NCBI GenBank assembly: GCA_004009845.1
Contig: RMBW01000045.1
Location: forward strand, 1-64,000
Direction: 5' to 3'
Length of the DNA stretch: 64,000 bases
Source: Davidsoniella eucalypti
Lineage: Eukaryota; Ascomycota; Sordariomycetes; Microascales; Ceratocystidaceae
Positions 10,303 through 23,174 of this stretch are shown in pieces; position 1 is the first letter of the stretch; every line of letters starts with the position of its first letter. The notes beneath the pieces are model-generated. The model ran no database searches. It saw only the letters and a list, made by a program, of their open reading frames with translations, and was not told the origin of the DNA. The translations under genes and the position numbers were made by a program.

Positions 10303-13300
10303 CTAGTGACGACTGCTCTTAGATCGTCTAACTATATCCTCGTCCTCATAGGGGTTACCTAGAGTGTTAGAGGCATAGTTGGTGGCAGCACGAGCCGGTA
10401 GATTTGCGCCAGTGGTCTGGGCACTGCGTGTCCGAGTAATCTGTGCCTCCTCATCATAGTTTCCACGAGACTCGGAGCTCAATCGTGGCGGTGGGCCCGA
10501 TGGGGCTGACAGCATCACCGAAGGAGCTGCGGGAGCGCTCTGGCCAGCCACACGCAGACCGCGGTGGCTTTCTTTGCGTGAAGGCGCAGTGCTATCCCAG
10601 TCGTTATGAATACGGGACTCGGCAATAGATGGCGGCGGACGCGAGCCTGCCCGACCAGAGTACTTGTCCATTGGGATATCACCGCCGTTGTTATCATTGC
10701 CACCAACATCGAATGAAGGGGGGCTGTTATCAGGGAGCACGGGAACCAGACGCTTGCTGTCTTTCTCGAGCAGAGCCTTTTCACGTCTAGCGGCAGCTTC
10801 AGAGTCAGAAATGGTGACGCTGTATGTAGGGTTGCCAGGGGCACCGGCAGGGTCAGTACCGCCACCGGGACCAACAAGAGGAACCTTCTTGACGGCAGAA
10901 GCCAGAGCGACCATGAAGCGAGTACGGCGAGCAGCGCGAACCTTTTCGTCGTGCCAGTTGGACTTGAACTTGATANNNNNNNNNNNNNNNNNNNNNNNNN
11001 NNNNNNNNNNNNNNNNGCGTGAAGGCGCAGTGCTATCCCAGTCGTTATGAATACGGGACTCGGCAATAGATGGCGGCGGACGCGAGCCTGCCCGACCAGA
11101 GTACTTGTCCATTGGGATATCACCGCCGTTGTTATCATTGCCACCAACATCGAATGAAGGGGGGCTGTTATCAGGGAGCACGGGAACCAGACGCTTGCTG
11201 TCTTTCTCGAGCAGAGCCTTTTCACGTCTAGCGGCAGCTTCAGAGTCAGAAATGGTGACGCTGTATGTAGGGTTGCCAGGGGCACCGGCAGGGTCAGTAC
11301 CGCCACCGGGACCAACAAGAGGAACCTTCTTGACGGCAGAAGCCAGAGCGACCATGAAGCGAGTACGGCGAGCAGCGCGAACCTTTTCGTCGTGCCAGTT
11401 GGACTTGAACTTGATAGTAATCTTGAGCTGCAGCTTGTCGAGGTCACCAACACCGTAGATACCGATACCAAAGTCGGGGTGGTAATCTCTCGAGTTAGCA
11501 GGGTTGCGGACAAATTTCTCCATCTCTTGGCGCAGTAGCTCGACATCATCCATAGAGGTGTCGTAGCTAACATTGAGATCAATGGTCTCGGTCATGTGCT
11601 TAGATCGCGAGATGTTTTCAACCCACAAACTGTTGAGGGTGATGTTGGGCACCTGAACCACCTGGTTTCTATCCAAACGGTGGAAAATAGTGTACAGAAG
11701 CGAGATCTTGTCGACAATAAGGTTTGTGCCAGTAATCTCAACACGATCACCGACATCGTAGGGGTGCTTGACGAATAGGAAGATGCATGAACCAAGGAAT
11801 TCTTGGGCAGTAACGGAGAATGCGAACGAAAGTGAAATCAGGGAAGTAGCGGCAGATGACAGAGTTGTTCCAAATCCAGACTGAAAGACCAAGACTATAA
11901 GAAAAAGTTATGTTAGTATTCAAACTCGCAAGAAATTGTAACAAGGCCACGAGTGTGGCTTTTTGTATGACGGGCTTTGATATAAGTGACTTACCGAAGA
12001 CGAAGATTGACGCGATAAACACACAGAAGGTCAGAACCTCGTCGAAAGCGTGCAGGGCCTGGCCAATGTTCTTCATGCCCTCGGTGATTGCCTTGCGCTC
12101 ACGAGCCATGTCGACAACTTTGCGGATCATCTCGTCCAAGCTAATGTCACCGTTGGCATCGTTATCGATGGCAGAGAACGCCTCATCGGCTTCATCCTTG
12201 TAGTTAGGGCCCAAAACCTCCTGGACATCGGTAGGGTACAGAGCATCGTTGTCTTCGACTACAAAGGACATCCAGATACGGCGAGCAAGAGCTTCGGCGG
12301 ACTTGGGCTTCTCTAGGGCTTCAACGACAATGGAGTGAGCCGAGTTGGGGTTGAAGACATTCTTGCCAGTGATTTCAGATGCGATGTTGCCAAAAACAGA
12401 TGTGACCTTGTCACCTAGACGGCCGACATCGCCAATGATCTTCATAGGCGCAGCATTACCACGCTTCTTGCTACCAGTAAGCATAAGGTTGATGCTGTCA
12501 GTGATGATATAATCTTCCTCCTGAAACTCGGGGCAGTACATGGGAAACAGGGCACGCGAGGCGTCGTACAGAAGGCCAAGCAGATGCATCTCCCGCTTGG
12601 ATTCCTTGATACGGTTATAGAAAGAGCGCTGGTGGTATGAGATGCCGATCATCTGCACGACGGCCTTCTCAACTAGGTATATAGCAGAGCAGATCATGCT
12701 TGAGAGCTGAATCTTGAGGACAATGCGAACCCAGTTGACGCCATTGCTATCAGCATCGTGAAACATGCTCTTGAAGCTGATCCACGACGCCAGGGCCCAG
12801 AAGAAGAGAGACAGGGGAATCTCTAGGTTGCGCAGCACAGTGGCGTACTTGCGCGTGCCAGAGCTGACAACACCGCACAGGAACAGGAAAAGAACAGGCA
12901 GCATCTGGGAAACAAGCTTGCCAGCCCACAGTGTGAGCCACGAGATCATGATCCAGAGGAATAGCTGGAAGAGCGGCGGGCCATCAACCTGGCTGTCACC
13001 ACTGCCTAGGTAGAGATCGGTGCGATGGTCGGTGAGGATCAGCACGACAATGGGCACAGCCAGGATGATGGCTACAGGAATAATGTATACCGAGTATCTC
13101 AAGAAGGGCGAGAAGCTGATGATACGGCTGTATAAGCGACCCATAGCGTTGAGCTCGACCTCGCTGCCGCCAGTAGTATTGCTGCGCTTCAGTCCAGAGC
13201 TCTGTTTCCGGCGGCCACCTCTACTGCTGCGGCCCTTTTCTTGTGCCTTTTCGTCACCGTCATCGCTGCTCTCCAAGCCAACGGCTACCTGAGACGCCTT

Positions 13301-13411
13301 GCGGGCACCAGTGGAGTTATTAGTACGCATCTGGGCCAACGGGATGCCATCGTCGTTGGTGCCATTGTTGCTGAGGGGCACGAAGCCCTCTCGTGGCGAA
13401 AGAGGAGACAT
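10303..13411 (-). CDS. Mechanosensitive ion channel, MscS family with EF-hand (Msy1/Msy2-like)
   Basis: Two exons on the minus strand, 13,411-11,995 and 11,894-10,303, are separated by a 100-bp intron (GTAAGT donor, TTATAG acceptor). The splice restores FVFVLVFQSGFGTTLSSA, the pore-lining helix of MscS channels. In order: a low-complexity N-terminus, several membrane segments (for example YSVYIIPVAIILAVPIVVLI and FLWIMISWLTLWAGKL), a canonical EF-hand (DNDANGDISLDE), two further membrane helices, the MscS beta domain (FVKHPYDVGDRVEI) and a Ser/Pro-rich tail. Fission yeast Msy1/Msy2 have this architecture and act in internal membranes in hypo-osmotic shock and calcium control; a similar role here is inference. 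As given, the frame reads about 1,002 codons including 14 unknown residues. Because 400 bp is present on both sides of an N run inside exon 2, the true protein is probably about 855 residues. Confidence 0.88.
10576..11416. repeat. 400-bp direct duplication flanking an N gap (likely assembly artefact)
   Basis: Bases 10,576-10,975 recur as 11,017-11,416 with no difference that I can see. Each copy ends or begins exactly at the run of 41 N. The excess of 441 bases is a multiple of three, so the reading frame continues through both copies and hides the problem. Two contig ends that overlap but were not merged would produce exactly this picture. Confidence 0.9.
10976..11016. other. Assembly gap (41 N)
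   Basis: A run of unknown bases inside exon 2 of the MscS channel gene, flanked by two copies of the same 400 bp. Confidence 0.99.
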
Positions 13412-16400
13412 TGTAATTATGCTGTATTCGAGGTTATGTGGAAGTAGGTCGAGTACGTTGTATGGATATATGTAATGATTTTAAGGGATCAGAACAGCCA
13501 GGCTGTCTCCAGGACAGCGGCGTTTGAAGGTATCGTGAACTCGAACGTAGAAGATAGAATGTTTCAAGGAATAATAAAGTGTAATGAGACGCGAGGTTAT
13601 CTTAGGCTAGGGCAGGCGCCCGTATTTTGACAAAAGAGAAAGAATTCGTAGATGTGTGTCGACTCGATAGAGTGAAGAAGATAGGAAGACACAAACAAAA
13701 GAGGGTTCTAGGACGTCAAAGGAAAAACAAAGACAGCGGGAGTCTTTTTGTGTAGGGACTGGCAGCGAGCAAATGTATGAAGCAAGACCAGACAAAGAGA
13801 ATGAAGTACAAATATATTGTCTGTATATGCAAATGGATCACTAGAAAAGAAGGTGACAAGATCGATCGTCGGCCGCAAAGAGCAAGATGGAACAAAAAAG
13901 AAAGAAAAGCAGAAAGAACAGCAAACGAGACAGGTTGTGAAAAGAGACGACCGGAGAACGGTTGTTTTGGTATTATATACGCCCCTCCGAGCAACAACAC
14001 AGCAGCCCGTTTGAGTGTTGTGAGCACAGAGGCTTATTTTACCGCAATATGACGACAGGGCAAAAAAGCACATAAATAAGAAAAAATGAGCAAAAAGGTA
14101 TTTTCGGCTAAGCAAGATAAAACGAGTTTGAAGGAATGCTGGGATGATGGATCTGCACCTCAGGTTGAAGCAAGGTTACCAAAATCGACAGAGCGAAGTT
14201 TTGAGTTTTTTGACAACAGGCCAACCGAGAATAATGAAAATAAATAAATAATAGCAAAAATAGTGCCAGTTGCGCGTTTCCTACTGTGCCCACTAACTAA
14301 AAAGGCAGACCCACTACAGCCACTAGAAAGAAGACAGCAAGAACCGCAACTGCAGGAGTGGCCCTGCATTTTCAGGAACAGGCGAAGGATTTCTGGTGGC
14401 TCCACTCTGCACCCACCCTCTCCTTCTGCATTTGCATATGAGCAACTGCCTCTAGTAGCAGCGACACCAGAAACAGCATCCGTTTATTCGTTGGCCTACT
14501 GATGCGCGTGTTCTTTCTGCGACATCTGCGACATCTATCAAAACTACTGCTCCGAACAAGGCTTATTCGGAGGCAATGGCTCGGCCAGTTTCCCCTGGTA
14601 ATTCTACACGAGATCCAATCAGCTTGGCTGGCGTCGTTATGAACCAACAGCGATTCCCAGCAAGTGCATATCTTGGTTATTTGTCTGATGACATCCCTGG
14701 CTGACCGGGAGGAAACGAAGAAGAAGCAAAAATATATATATACAAAAGAGAGGTAAAGCCAGCTCAGTTGGAAAGAAAGACATTGACTCGGCAAAACACA
14801 ACTATGTCTCGTTAGTCTCAGCGGCCATGCTCTAGAATAAACCATAGAGGGACTCGGCGTTGATGAATCGACTTAGCACCGAGCAGTGCAATCCATAGCT
14901 GTAGACATCCGGCAACGGTTCTCGAGACAGCTTTATTCTACGAGATACCTAAATACTCAGCCCGGCTTAGTCCATGTGGCTAACGTATTGATAAGGCGCA
15001 GACCGCTGTGCAAACAAGCATCGTAGCATCGGTAGCGACCCTTTAGCGCTTGTTGCCGCTACAGCCCGGTCCTTGGGCCCTGGAATGCGCTGCTGCTAAA
15101 GAATTTGAAGAATACTACAGCGCCCCAGCCACTAGGAGCTCCGCCTATAGCGCATCCTAGGGCCGAGCAGTCGCCTAGAGACCCGCCACTTTATTTTTAT
15201 TTTTATTCTTATTTTTGGGAACTCTGTGACCCAAAAATAGCGACGGCTTTATCCACTACACCAAAGCTTTTACATAATACAAGCTGTGCCGTAGCTTAGA
15301 CGTCTGTCTGGCTCTGTCTTCTATTCTCGCTCACTTTCTACATTTTCTCGTTTCCTCTATGCGAACCAAGTCACCGTACGTGATGTGTCTGCATCTTTTA
15401 TGGAAAAGAGGAAACATACCATAGAACCGAGAATACGAGGTCTAACCAGCCGTTCGCCGGATTGGCGTCCTCTTGATTCATAGGCCCTTCCCCTTCGTAT
15501 ATCGCTGAAGCAGAAGCAAAGCAGGTGGCAAGGTCCCAGCCAGCTACATGTATGTATTAGTAAAAGAGTACATGAACTGTCACTACTGCTGTCGATATTG
15601 CGCTGAAACCGCCCGCGTTAGCCGGGGGGTGGAAGGTAAGAAGATCAAGGCTTGCTTGCTATCAAAGACAACTGGGCAACCCAACCACTCTATTGCATAA
15701 CCTGAAGTGTGGGTTTTCACTCTCTTGCTAACACAGTGTTTGCTTCCATAGATTCTGCTACTTTGCTTCTCGTTTGGCAGTGGTGTGGCATGTTTGGCCT
15801 ACTTGATCGACGACACCTCTATCCAAGGCAGGGAGAAGGCAATAGATACATATGTAGTAGAGGATGACTGATACGTCTTCGTAAGTATGCACAAAACTGC
15901 AACACATAAATCTACTACGTTACGCCACTAAGTAAACACATGGGCCGAATATCCGGAAAACGGTCAGATAGTTGTGTCTCCTGAGAAATAGAAGAAAGAA
16001 AGAAAAGTGGATGGCAGGTTTCCCCTCATCTAGAATCTCAAACTTTGCGGGAGATCGCACGTCAGATGTTGAGGGAACTAGGGGAAACAAGAAATAAGGC
16101 CAAATATAATCAACAGCCAAACAGTATGCTTAGAAGCCTTTGTACGGGCTAAAGGAAAGGCCGGTAATAAGCTGATAGAATACATGGCATTGTATAGCAT
16201 GAAAAAGGCAGATATATTAGGACTGGTATCTACAGCATAGTAGTGTATGGGGATACTATCCAAGAACTGCTGAATATCACTGTCAGAACTATGTTGTAGT
16301 ATAACTACCAATACTATCCACCGGCCTATCTTTAGCTGGTATCAAGCGTCAACACAATAGATGATGCCTTGTTTTTGCTACTACTCAAATATCTTACCAA

Positions 16401-19373
16401 TATCACAGAGACAATGAATGTACAACTAGAAACACTAACGGATAAAGTGAAGGCATTAATCCAGTTCCATTATGCGCTGTCATAAGCGCCGCAGAACAAC
16501 CAAATACAACCCAATCCTGTTTTTAGAACCCAATTTAGAAGATTGGCTCAGAATTTTCACAGAGAATCAATGCTCAAGGTGGATTATAGGGCTAGAATTG
16601 GTTTCTATAGTACATGCAAAAAGCCGGCTACGGCTATACGCGAGAGAAAACATTTCTTGCCATTTTAGTAGAATAAGCAGGACTCTAGACGCTCCATCAA
16701 CATGCCAGACTATAGGCAAAGATGCTAAGATAGAAATCCACGTGTCGAATGCATTGCATTATTCACTGTTGTCTCCAAGATATTTTCTCCTGTTTCATGT
16801 TGCTGCTACGCTACAGCGCTCCCTTCACGGCCCTCTCCCTCTTGTGGTCTCCTTTTGACATCTTTACTCTCTTCACTGTCGTCTCCCTAGGTACCTATTC
16901 TTATATCCATATTATTTTCTTTCCTACGGGTTACCTGATCTAGGTTAGCGGGCAAGTCCCTTTGTTCCACACCAAGGATTTTACGCATCACTCGAATACG
17001 TGGATGGCAAAATGTATATACTTAGCATATCTGTATGTATACATAGTACATGTATATATACAGCAAATTGTATACTTAGATCAAAAAAAGACAACGCGAA
17101 TAATACATCTGTACAGGCTTCGTGATTAGGGATTGCCACCCTTCCTTGACTAACTCTTACTATGATGACGTTCAAAAACCGTTATACTAACCCAAGTCGA
17201 GTTTCTTTTTCGGCTAAGTCGAAGTCCCATGGTAACCATGAATCAAATAATGAAGAAGAAAACGCATCTTCGTTCTTCTCTTTCGTTTGATTCTGTTCTA
17301 TCGCTTCTGCCGATCTTCAGGAGAAATGTTAATTGACTTCCCCCCCCAATTGTCAAGTCAAAACAAACCTTGTCAAAAGATTAGGGTCTGAGACTGATTT
17401 TCTTTAGCGCTATGCTCAAGGGTCTTTGTTGTTAGAAGGGGCCATTGATCAAGCAGTATCTGTTATATTTTATAAGATTTAGTCGAATCTGTACATATAG
17501 TAAGGTTAACATGCTAAGAAAAGCTTGATTTGTGATGTGAGTTTGAACTTTGATATGCGTCAAATTGCAGGACAGCGGCGTAAAACTTGGTGTGACCACG
17601 ATTTTCTGGGCAGTAATTATCTTTTAATTTTTCATATTGTCTAGTGGACTCTCTTGCATTTCTCTGGCATAAATATAGTGCTTGATAGGGATTAACCAGA
17701 TCAATGCGCCCAAGAAAGAAGATCCAAATACAGAACCCTCTACTTCATATGCCAACCAAAATCTGCAAAATGCTTCTATGGCGGAAGAAACGTGCTATGC
17801 ATGCTTGTTATCTTTCTTGGATTTTATTATATTATATTTTTATTTTTTTTCCGCTGGGGTCCATCATGTTTGGTTCTTATCATGTGAATTGAGTTTCTGA
17901 GTTTCCAAAAATTCCCTGTCATGTTATTTTTTGGTCTTGGTTTCGCTTCTTATTCCTTGCAGCTTTTGTTTTATTTTCATAAAGAGTATAATATTATACC
18001 TGACTTGTTGGTTATCAAATAAGATCGCAAGGCCGCGTGTAAACTGGAAGGAATACGAATAGAAGAAATCCGGCCATATAAATACTGACAGATTCACTAG
18101 TCTGCCTGGTCCCGGACTTTTTGACTTGGTGATAGGAATTGAACATGATGCCGATAACATGTACAACTAGATGGCCTAGTGGATTGTACAGTAGCCCAAC
18201 TCACTTGACAGTATAAATGTACTCATATATTCCTCCGTAGACACTGCAGTTTCCATAGAATAATGTACGGAGTTGTCATAAGACAGACAGAGAAGGGACA
18301 CGAGTTGCAGTAAGTTGAATCCAAGTCTGTATTAGGCCATCTTTATCATCCTTCGCCCTTGTCTACAGTGTAAGTTGTCACATCAAGTTCTCACTAATGC
18401 AGAGATGCCGATCAATTTTCGGGTACTTTGACTAAAACGCCCCGTTGACTAATCATGAACGTACGTCCTGTGATTTCTTTATTATTCTTTTAATCATTAT
18501 TCTTTCGTAGAAGCACAACGTCTTCTATTTCCCCGTGTAGTTTGCCGGAATGTATACCTGGGGCTTTTTTCTTTCGTTCTAATATCACAGTATACAACGA
18601 AATAGGCGGTCCATCCAAACCATGGCTCTTTCGTTTTGTTTTCCACGTATAGGCCTTTCTTGTTCTTGCCCCGGCCGTCCGCAGGCCCGACGATTATCGT
18701 GCAAACATGTACACAATCTAGGCTTAAACGCTGTGCAACTGTACCACAGCACATTAGTTGTATATTTTCAGCCGAAATAAAAACCTGGTCTGTGACATGT
18801 GATATGCTGTAGCAACTAGAAAATATCAGCAGGTGGCTGGCAGAGAGCCGTGCTGTAGTTGGTCACGATACTGTAATATTGGATCACAAGGCCGAACTTC
18901 GACGTGGGGACAGATAGCGAACAAGCCGAGATATACAAGAGATATCTATTCCTTTCAAGTAACACTTCGTAGTACGTACAGGCGTGACCCCAAGAGTATA
19001 TACACATACATTCATTAGACATCAATATACATATGTTGGTATCGGAACGATCTGAGTACAGAAGGTGTTGCCGGGTGAGCAATTTGTTTTCCGCCATGTC
19101 GTCACTGATTGGCCATTTGCTGCCTGCCGATCTAGAAGATCTACGCTTGGCTAGCTACTGTTTACATGGCAGGATGCCCGGTTCAGTGTATAGACTTTTC
19201 ATGTGATGATGGTAGGTATAGATGTACCGTCATACTGTGTACTATATGCGTACTATGTGATTAGACTAGACTAGAGACGGCTGAAGTATCTGTACCTGTG
19301 GCTACTACAACTAACGACGGGCCATGTTTCTTTTCTTTTTCGATCTATTTCTCCCCTCTTGTGCCTATTTCTA
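13412..19373. other. 6-kb region with no recognised gene
   Basis: The first 600 bases are presumably the channel gene's promoter and leader. Beyond that, open frames on both strands are short, leucine/cysteine/tyrosine-rich and non-coding in character. A GC-richer patch at about 14,850-15,310 has no open frame with a known domain. The part at 15.9-18.8 kb is strongly AT-rich. Two tRNA A-box-like strings were looked at and lack a B box. The region could hold long non-coding RNA or decayed repeats; nothing positive supports either. Confidence 0.45.
13973..13979 (-). promoter_or_regulatory. Candidate TATA box upstream of the MscS channel gene
   Basis: A TATATAA element on the minus strand lies 560 bp upstream of the channel ATG. 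If it is used, the leader is long, about 500 nt. It rests on a motif match only. Confidence 0.2.
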
Positions 19374-21790
19374 TCAGCGTCTCCGACTCCGCGTAGTGGT
19401 TGGTGGTGGCTCAAACCCGTCATCATCCTCGTCATCCTCTTCAATCTCGTCGTCACTAATCTCCATGACCTGTTTCTTGCCTGACACTGTAGTGCTTGCC
19501 GCTGCCCGGGTCGACCGTGTGGAAGCTGTGTTACTCTGTGAAAATAATACTGTACTTTGGCGTTTGGGTGCCGTCGTGGGTTTTGCTGCAGTGCGCCTAG
19601 AGGCTGCCGTAGAGGTCGCTCGAGAAGCTGGTGTGCCCCTTGCAGTGGTTCTCCGGCCAGTTGCTTTTGTGGAAGGTGCGGCAAAACCGTCGTCCGAGAG
19701 ATCATCCATCACCATATCCTCGTCCTCTTCTTGTTTTGCCGAGACTGCTGCTTTGCGGCCAGCGCCTCGTCCTCGACCTGTTGAGGTTGAAGGAGCGGCA
19801 GTTGTAGTTCTCCTGGCTGATGCCCTTGTAGTAGTAGTAGCTTTGGCTCTCGTAGCAGCCGTCTTTCTGCGGCCTTTTTCTGGTGCTTCCTCTTCATATT
19901 CATTGCCATTCTCTGCATTTTGGATGATGGCTTCTGGCTGGTCTTCCCAGTGTCCGTCGAGGTCCGAATCCCACGATTCTGGCCTCTCGCGTATACGGCG
20001 GGAACCGTTCTTGAGCACCCACGTGCCGGCAGCAAAGTCGGCATCAAGTTTGGCGCGGTATGACTCCATGGCAGTATCTAGATCGTCGTTATCTGAGTCT
20101 AGTGCGAGCATCTGTTGGACCTGTCCAGCAAGCGACTCAGATACAAAGTGCTCCATAGCGTGTTTGTCGTCTTTGGACACAAACTGGTTGACGGCATCGC
20201 CAAAGGGCACTTGCGGTAGGATTTTGAGAGACTGTGCCTGTAGAAATTCCTGAACGAGGACGTCAACCTTGACGCGTGAGTCGATAGAGAGTGACTCTTC
20301 GTCGGGCATATCGGCCTTAGCATTAGCGTTTTCTATAGACAGATTTGTTAGTAATGATATAATGGCATATGGACATGTCTATATTGTGCTTACTCTTGTT
20401 GCCCGCTGTTTTCCGCCGATGGAACAGGACAACATCGTTGGTATTAGCCACACGGCCAACGAACCGGTTTGAGAACCGTTGGGGATTCTCAACGTCGTAG
20501 CTTGCGCCTTCTTCGCTGCCTGAATATTCAACCTTAAGCCTGATCAAAGGCAGCGGCATCTCTTCCCGTAATGCGTCTTCATCAGCATCTTCTGGTTGCA
20601 TCTTGATCCATTCCTGGGCCGCCTCATCGATCATGTCGTCTACGACCTCCATCAGCCGCTTTGTGATCTCTACACGACCATTCCCATCCTTTTGTGGACG
20701 GTCAAGACCCTTGAAGCGCCGCTCCTGAGATAGCACAATCTCACGCGTTACAAACGGCCGCACGGTCCGTAGCGGGATTTTGTCGACGGTAAACTGCTTG
20801 TTGTGTATACTGAGTAGTGCTACGTGTTTGGCAACAGCCTCACCGGGACAAAGTGATGTAGCGACGGACGAGCCGGGTTGCATTACGTGGAAGCCGGTCT
20901 CAGCATTCTTGCGTGGGTCGATTAGGCATTCGTGTTCGTGGCCCCAAACCACTAGCTGTAGCCAGTCTGGAAGCACATTTTCTGGTAAATACGATGTAGC
21001 AGTGTGTGCATGGTGGTTCTGATGTACGGCAAGCAGGTTGAACCAGTCACTGCCGCTGCCATTGCTGCTTCCTATAGACTCGCCCTCTTCCTCATCGGCT
21101 GGTGGACGGAACCAGGTGACCTTATGGTCGCGGAAGGTCCGAAACATTCGCTCATCACGCACATTACTCAAGCCATATAGAGCTAACCGTGAGGTGCCCT
21201 TCTGCAAGAGGATGGGCTTGGCTTGGATATTGTCGGCCTCGGGTACACGGCCAAAGTAATTGACAAGGCCGGCTATTTGGAGGATATCTAGCGAGCATAA
21301 GTGTGCGTCGCCAGACGGATCATCATGATTGCCGTGTATGCTGAAGACGGGGATGGCCACGTTGATATCAGTGTCCTCGTAGTTGATGTGGTTAAAGGCG
21401 CCATCGAACACATCTGCTGCATCACTGAGGAACTCGAGCTCACACGGCTTCGGCCCTAGGCAGTTGCGTCGTAGCGACTGCATCACTTGATACATACTCT
21501 GACGCGACGGCTTGTTATCATGAAAGAGATCACCAGCTAATAGTACCATATCGACGTCGTGGGTCCGCGCTAGCGTCATGATCTCGTCAAACGTCTTCCA
21601 GCTGTCATCTTTGCGAATGGCGTCGCGCTCCTCATAGCCGACATGATTGTCGGTCGACACGAGGATACGAATGGTATCTTCTTCTGTAACATAGTGAATA
21701 ATAAATAAAGAGTTAGCTGGGTCTACTAATCATGCCTTCATGTTGTTGATGTCTGCCCACTTCAACGTACTTACCAGGAAACGGTGCCAT
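19374..21790 (-). CDS. mre11: Double-strand break repair nuclease Mre11
   Basis: Mre11 is the Mn-dependent 3'-5' exonuclease and endonuclease of the Mre11-Rad50-Nbs1 complex, acting at double-strand breaks and telomeres in the nucleus. Exons are 21,790-21,775, 21,683-20,394 and 20,332-19,374, giving about 754 residues. A tiny first exon (MAPFP) joins through a GTAAGT intron to EDTIRILVSTDNHVGYEERD. All phosphoesterase motifs are visible: TDNHVG (D17, H19), LLAGDLFHDNKPS, HGNHDDP, VHQNHHAH and WGHEHE. A capping domain follows, then a low-complexity tail with Thr/Arg/Ala and RGRGAGRK stretches and an acidic patch, ending FEPPPTTTRSRRR. That fits the DNA-binding C-terminus of fungal Mre11. The gene diverges from the phosphoglycerate-mutase-family gene, sharing about 470 bp of upstream DNA. 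Confidence 0.96.
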
Positions 21791-22258
21791 GCTTTTTATG
21801 CCGTCGTTGCGTTTAGACAGGACAGTTCAACTAAATGGCTGCACATATAGTATCTGCTTCTAAGTGGTTCTCCGGTCGAGTCAATGCGATGCCGCTGCAA
21901 AGTTGGCGATACTCCGCGTAAACCCGTCGATTCAGGCCTGCCAAATCAAGTAAGGTAGCAGCCAGCGGTTCGCGAAGTCACGTGACCAGGTTATGTGACG
22001 TAATTTTTTTTTTTTGGCTGTAAGCATCTTTCAGCCCAATATCTGTTGGATAGAAGAAAAAAGAATTAAAAAGGCCAGGGATTGTCTGGACTGACTTATG
22101 CATGAAATCAGGAGAAGAAGAAAAAGAAGAAGACGAAGAAGCAGCATGATAAAAAAGAGGTAATAATAAGTAGAGAGTGAAAAGGCTGGGGAACTGCGTC
22201 TGTTATTTCTATCATAACATCACGGGCTTGCCTATTGGAGCCTAAACAGTATAAAGAT
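21791..22258. promoter_or_regulatory. Shared divergent promoter of mre11 and the PGAM-family gene
   Basis: This 468-bp stretch separates two divergent start codons. It holds a perfect 10-bp palindrome GTCACGTGAC at 21,977-21,986, the type of E-box bound by Cbf1-like bHLH factors. Close by at 21,996-22,003 is TGACGTAA, an ATF/CREB-like half of bZIP sites. A run of about ten T and a purine-rich GAAGAAGA-like tract near 22,110-22,145 follow. Which gene each site serves is not determined. Confidence 0.5.
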
Positions 22259-23174
22259 ATGCAGTTGAACATATTGGTTGTCCGTCATGCCGAATCGGCC
22301 GACAATGCCAAAGGCGTCTAGTAAGTGTATGCCCTAAATCAAGACGAGGTCTCTTTCTCCGCTCCGCTCCGCCCCTCCACCAGTTCCGGTCCAACGGCCA
22401 TTTGTTGACGATCCTGTTCCGTTTTTCCTTTTTTGCACCAACAGTGCCGGCACTCGCGATGCTGCTCTGACGTCTCACGGCGTTATTCAAGCTACGCGGC
22501 TCGGCACTTTCCTCGCCCAATCAGCGCGTATTTCCGCCTGTGGCCTCGTGCGTGCCATCTTCACGTCTCCGTCGCAGCGGGCCGTCAAGACCGCTTCACT
22601 AGTCGCCGCCCCCTTCTTCGATCCGCCAATCACAGAGTCGACTCTCTTGCGCGAGCGGGACTTTGGCTCGCTGGAGGGCCAGACTTACCGTCCTGGCGTG
22701 GGGGCATCGCCGAAGAAGAAGTCGACTATGGGCTCTACTGCTTCGCCTGGCTCAGAGGACCCTCCTGAGTCTACGGATAGCCTCAAGTCCCGTGCCGAAG
22801 CCTTCGTTGCACAGTTCTTAGCACCGTATATCGCCGAAAAGGAAGCCCAAATCGATGCCGGCTCATTAGACGAGAAGCGCCAAACGCTCGTAATCGTCTC
22901 GCACGGTGTTTTCATCAAGGCCCTCATCAAAGCCATCGACACCTTCTTTGGTTCCACCAATGCCGAGGCTTTGAAAAAGGGCTTCGTTGTCAACAACACC
23001 GCCTACGTTCATTTCTCTCTACAAATCGCCTCCAACCTCGCCAAAGAGCTGGCCATCGTTAATCTCAACAACGAGGAGCATCTTGTCGGCCTCGTCAAGA
23101 CTAAAGGCGGTATCGGAAGCTCGACCTTTGACGATAAGCAGAAAACTCTAGACTCATTTTTCCTGCGCCGGTGA
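22259..23174 (+). CDS. Phosphoglycerate mutase-like (histidine phosphatase superfamily) protein
   Basis: Two exons, 22,259-22,320 and 22,445-23,174, are joined across a 124-bp intron (GTAAGT donor, CAACAG acceptor) and give about 263 residues. The start reads MQLNILVVRHAESADN, with the RHA catalytic motif (His10 is the phospho-acceptor). LRERDFGSLEGQ follows, and the second catalytic His lies in VSHGVFIKAL (about residue 174). These fit the branch-1 histidine phosphatases, many of which are small-molecule phosphatases (fructose-2,6-bisphosphatase/TIGAR-like) rather than glycolytic mutases; the substrate cannot be told. The 3' part of the gene, from 22,672 onward, is repeated in inverted orientation at 58,882-59,387 as a truncated pseudogene, so this is the intact parental copy. 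Confidence 0.9.

Noticed and set aside
10515..11582. Long second minus-strand frame (355 codons) over the channel gene
   Set aside because: It is a shadow frame of the MscS exon, lengthened by the 400-bp duplication around the N gap.
18165..18240. tRNA-like A box (TGGCCTAGTGG)
   Set aside because: No B box within the required distance.
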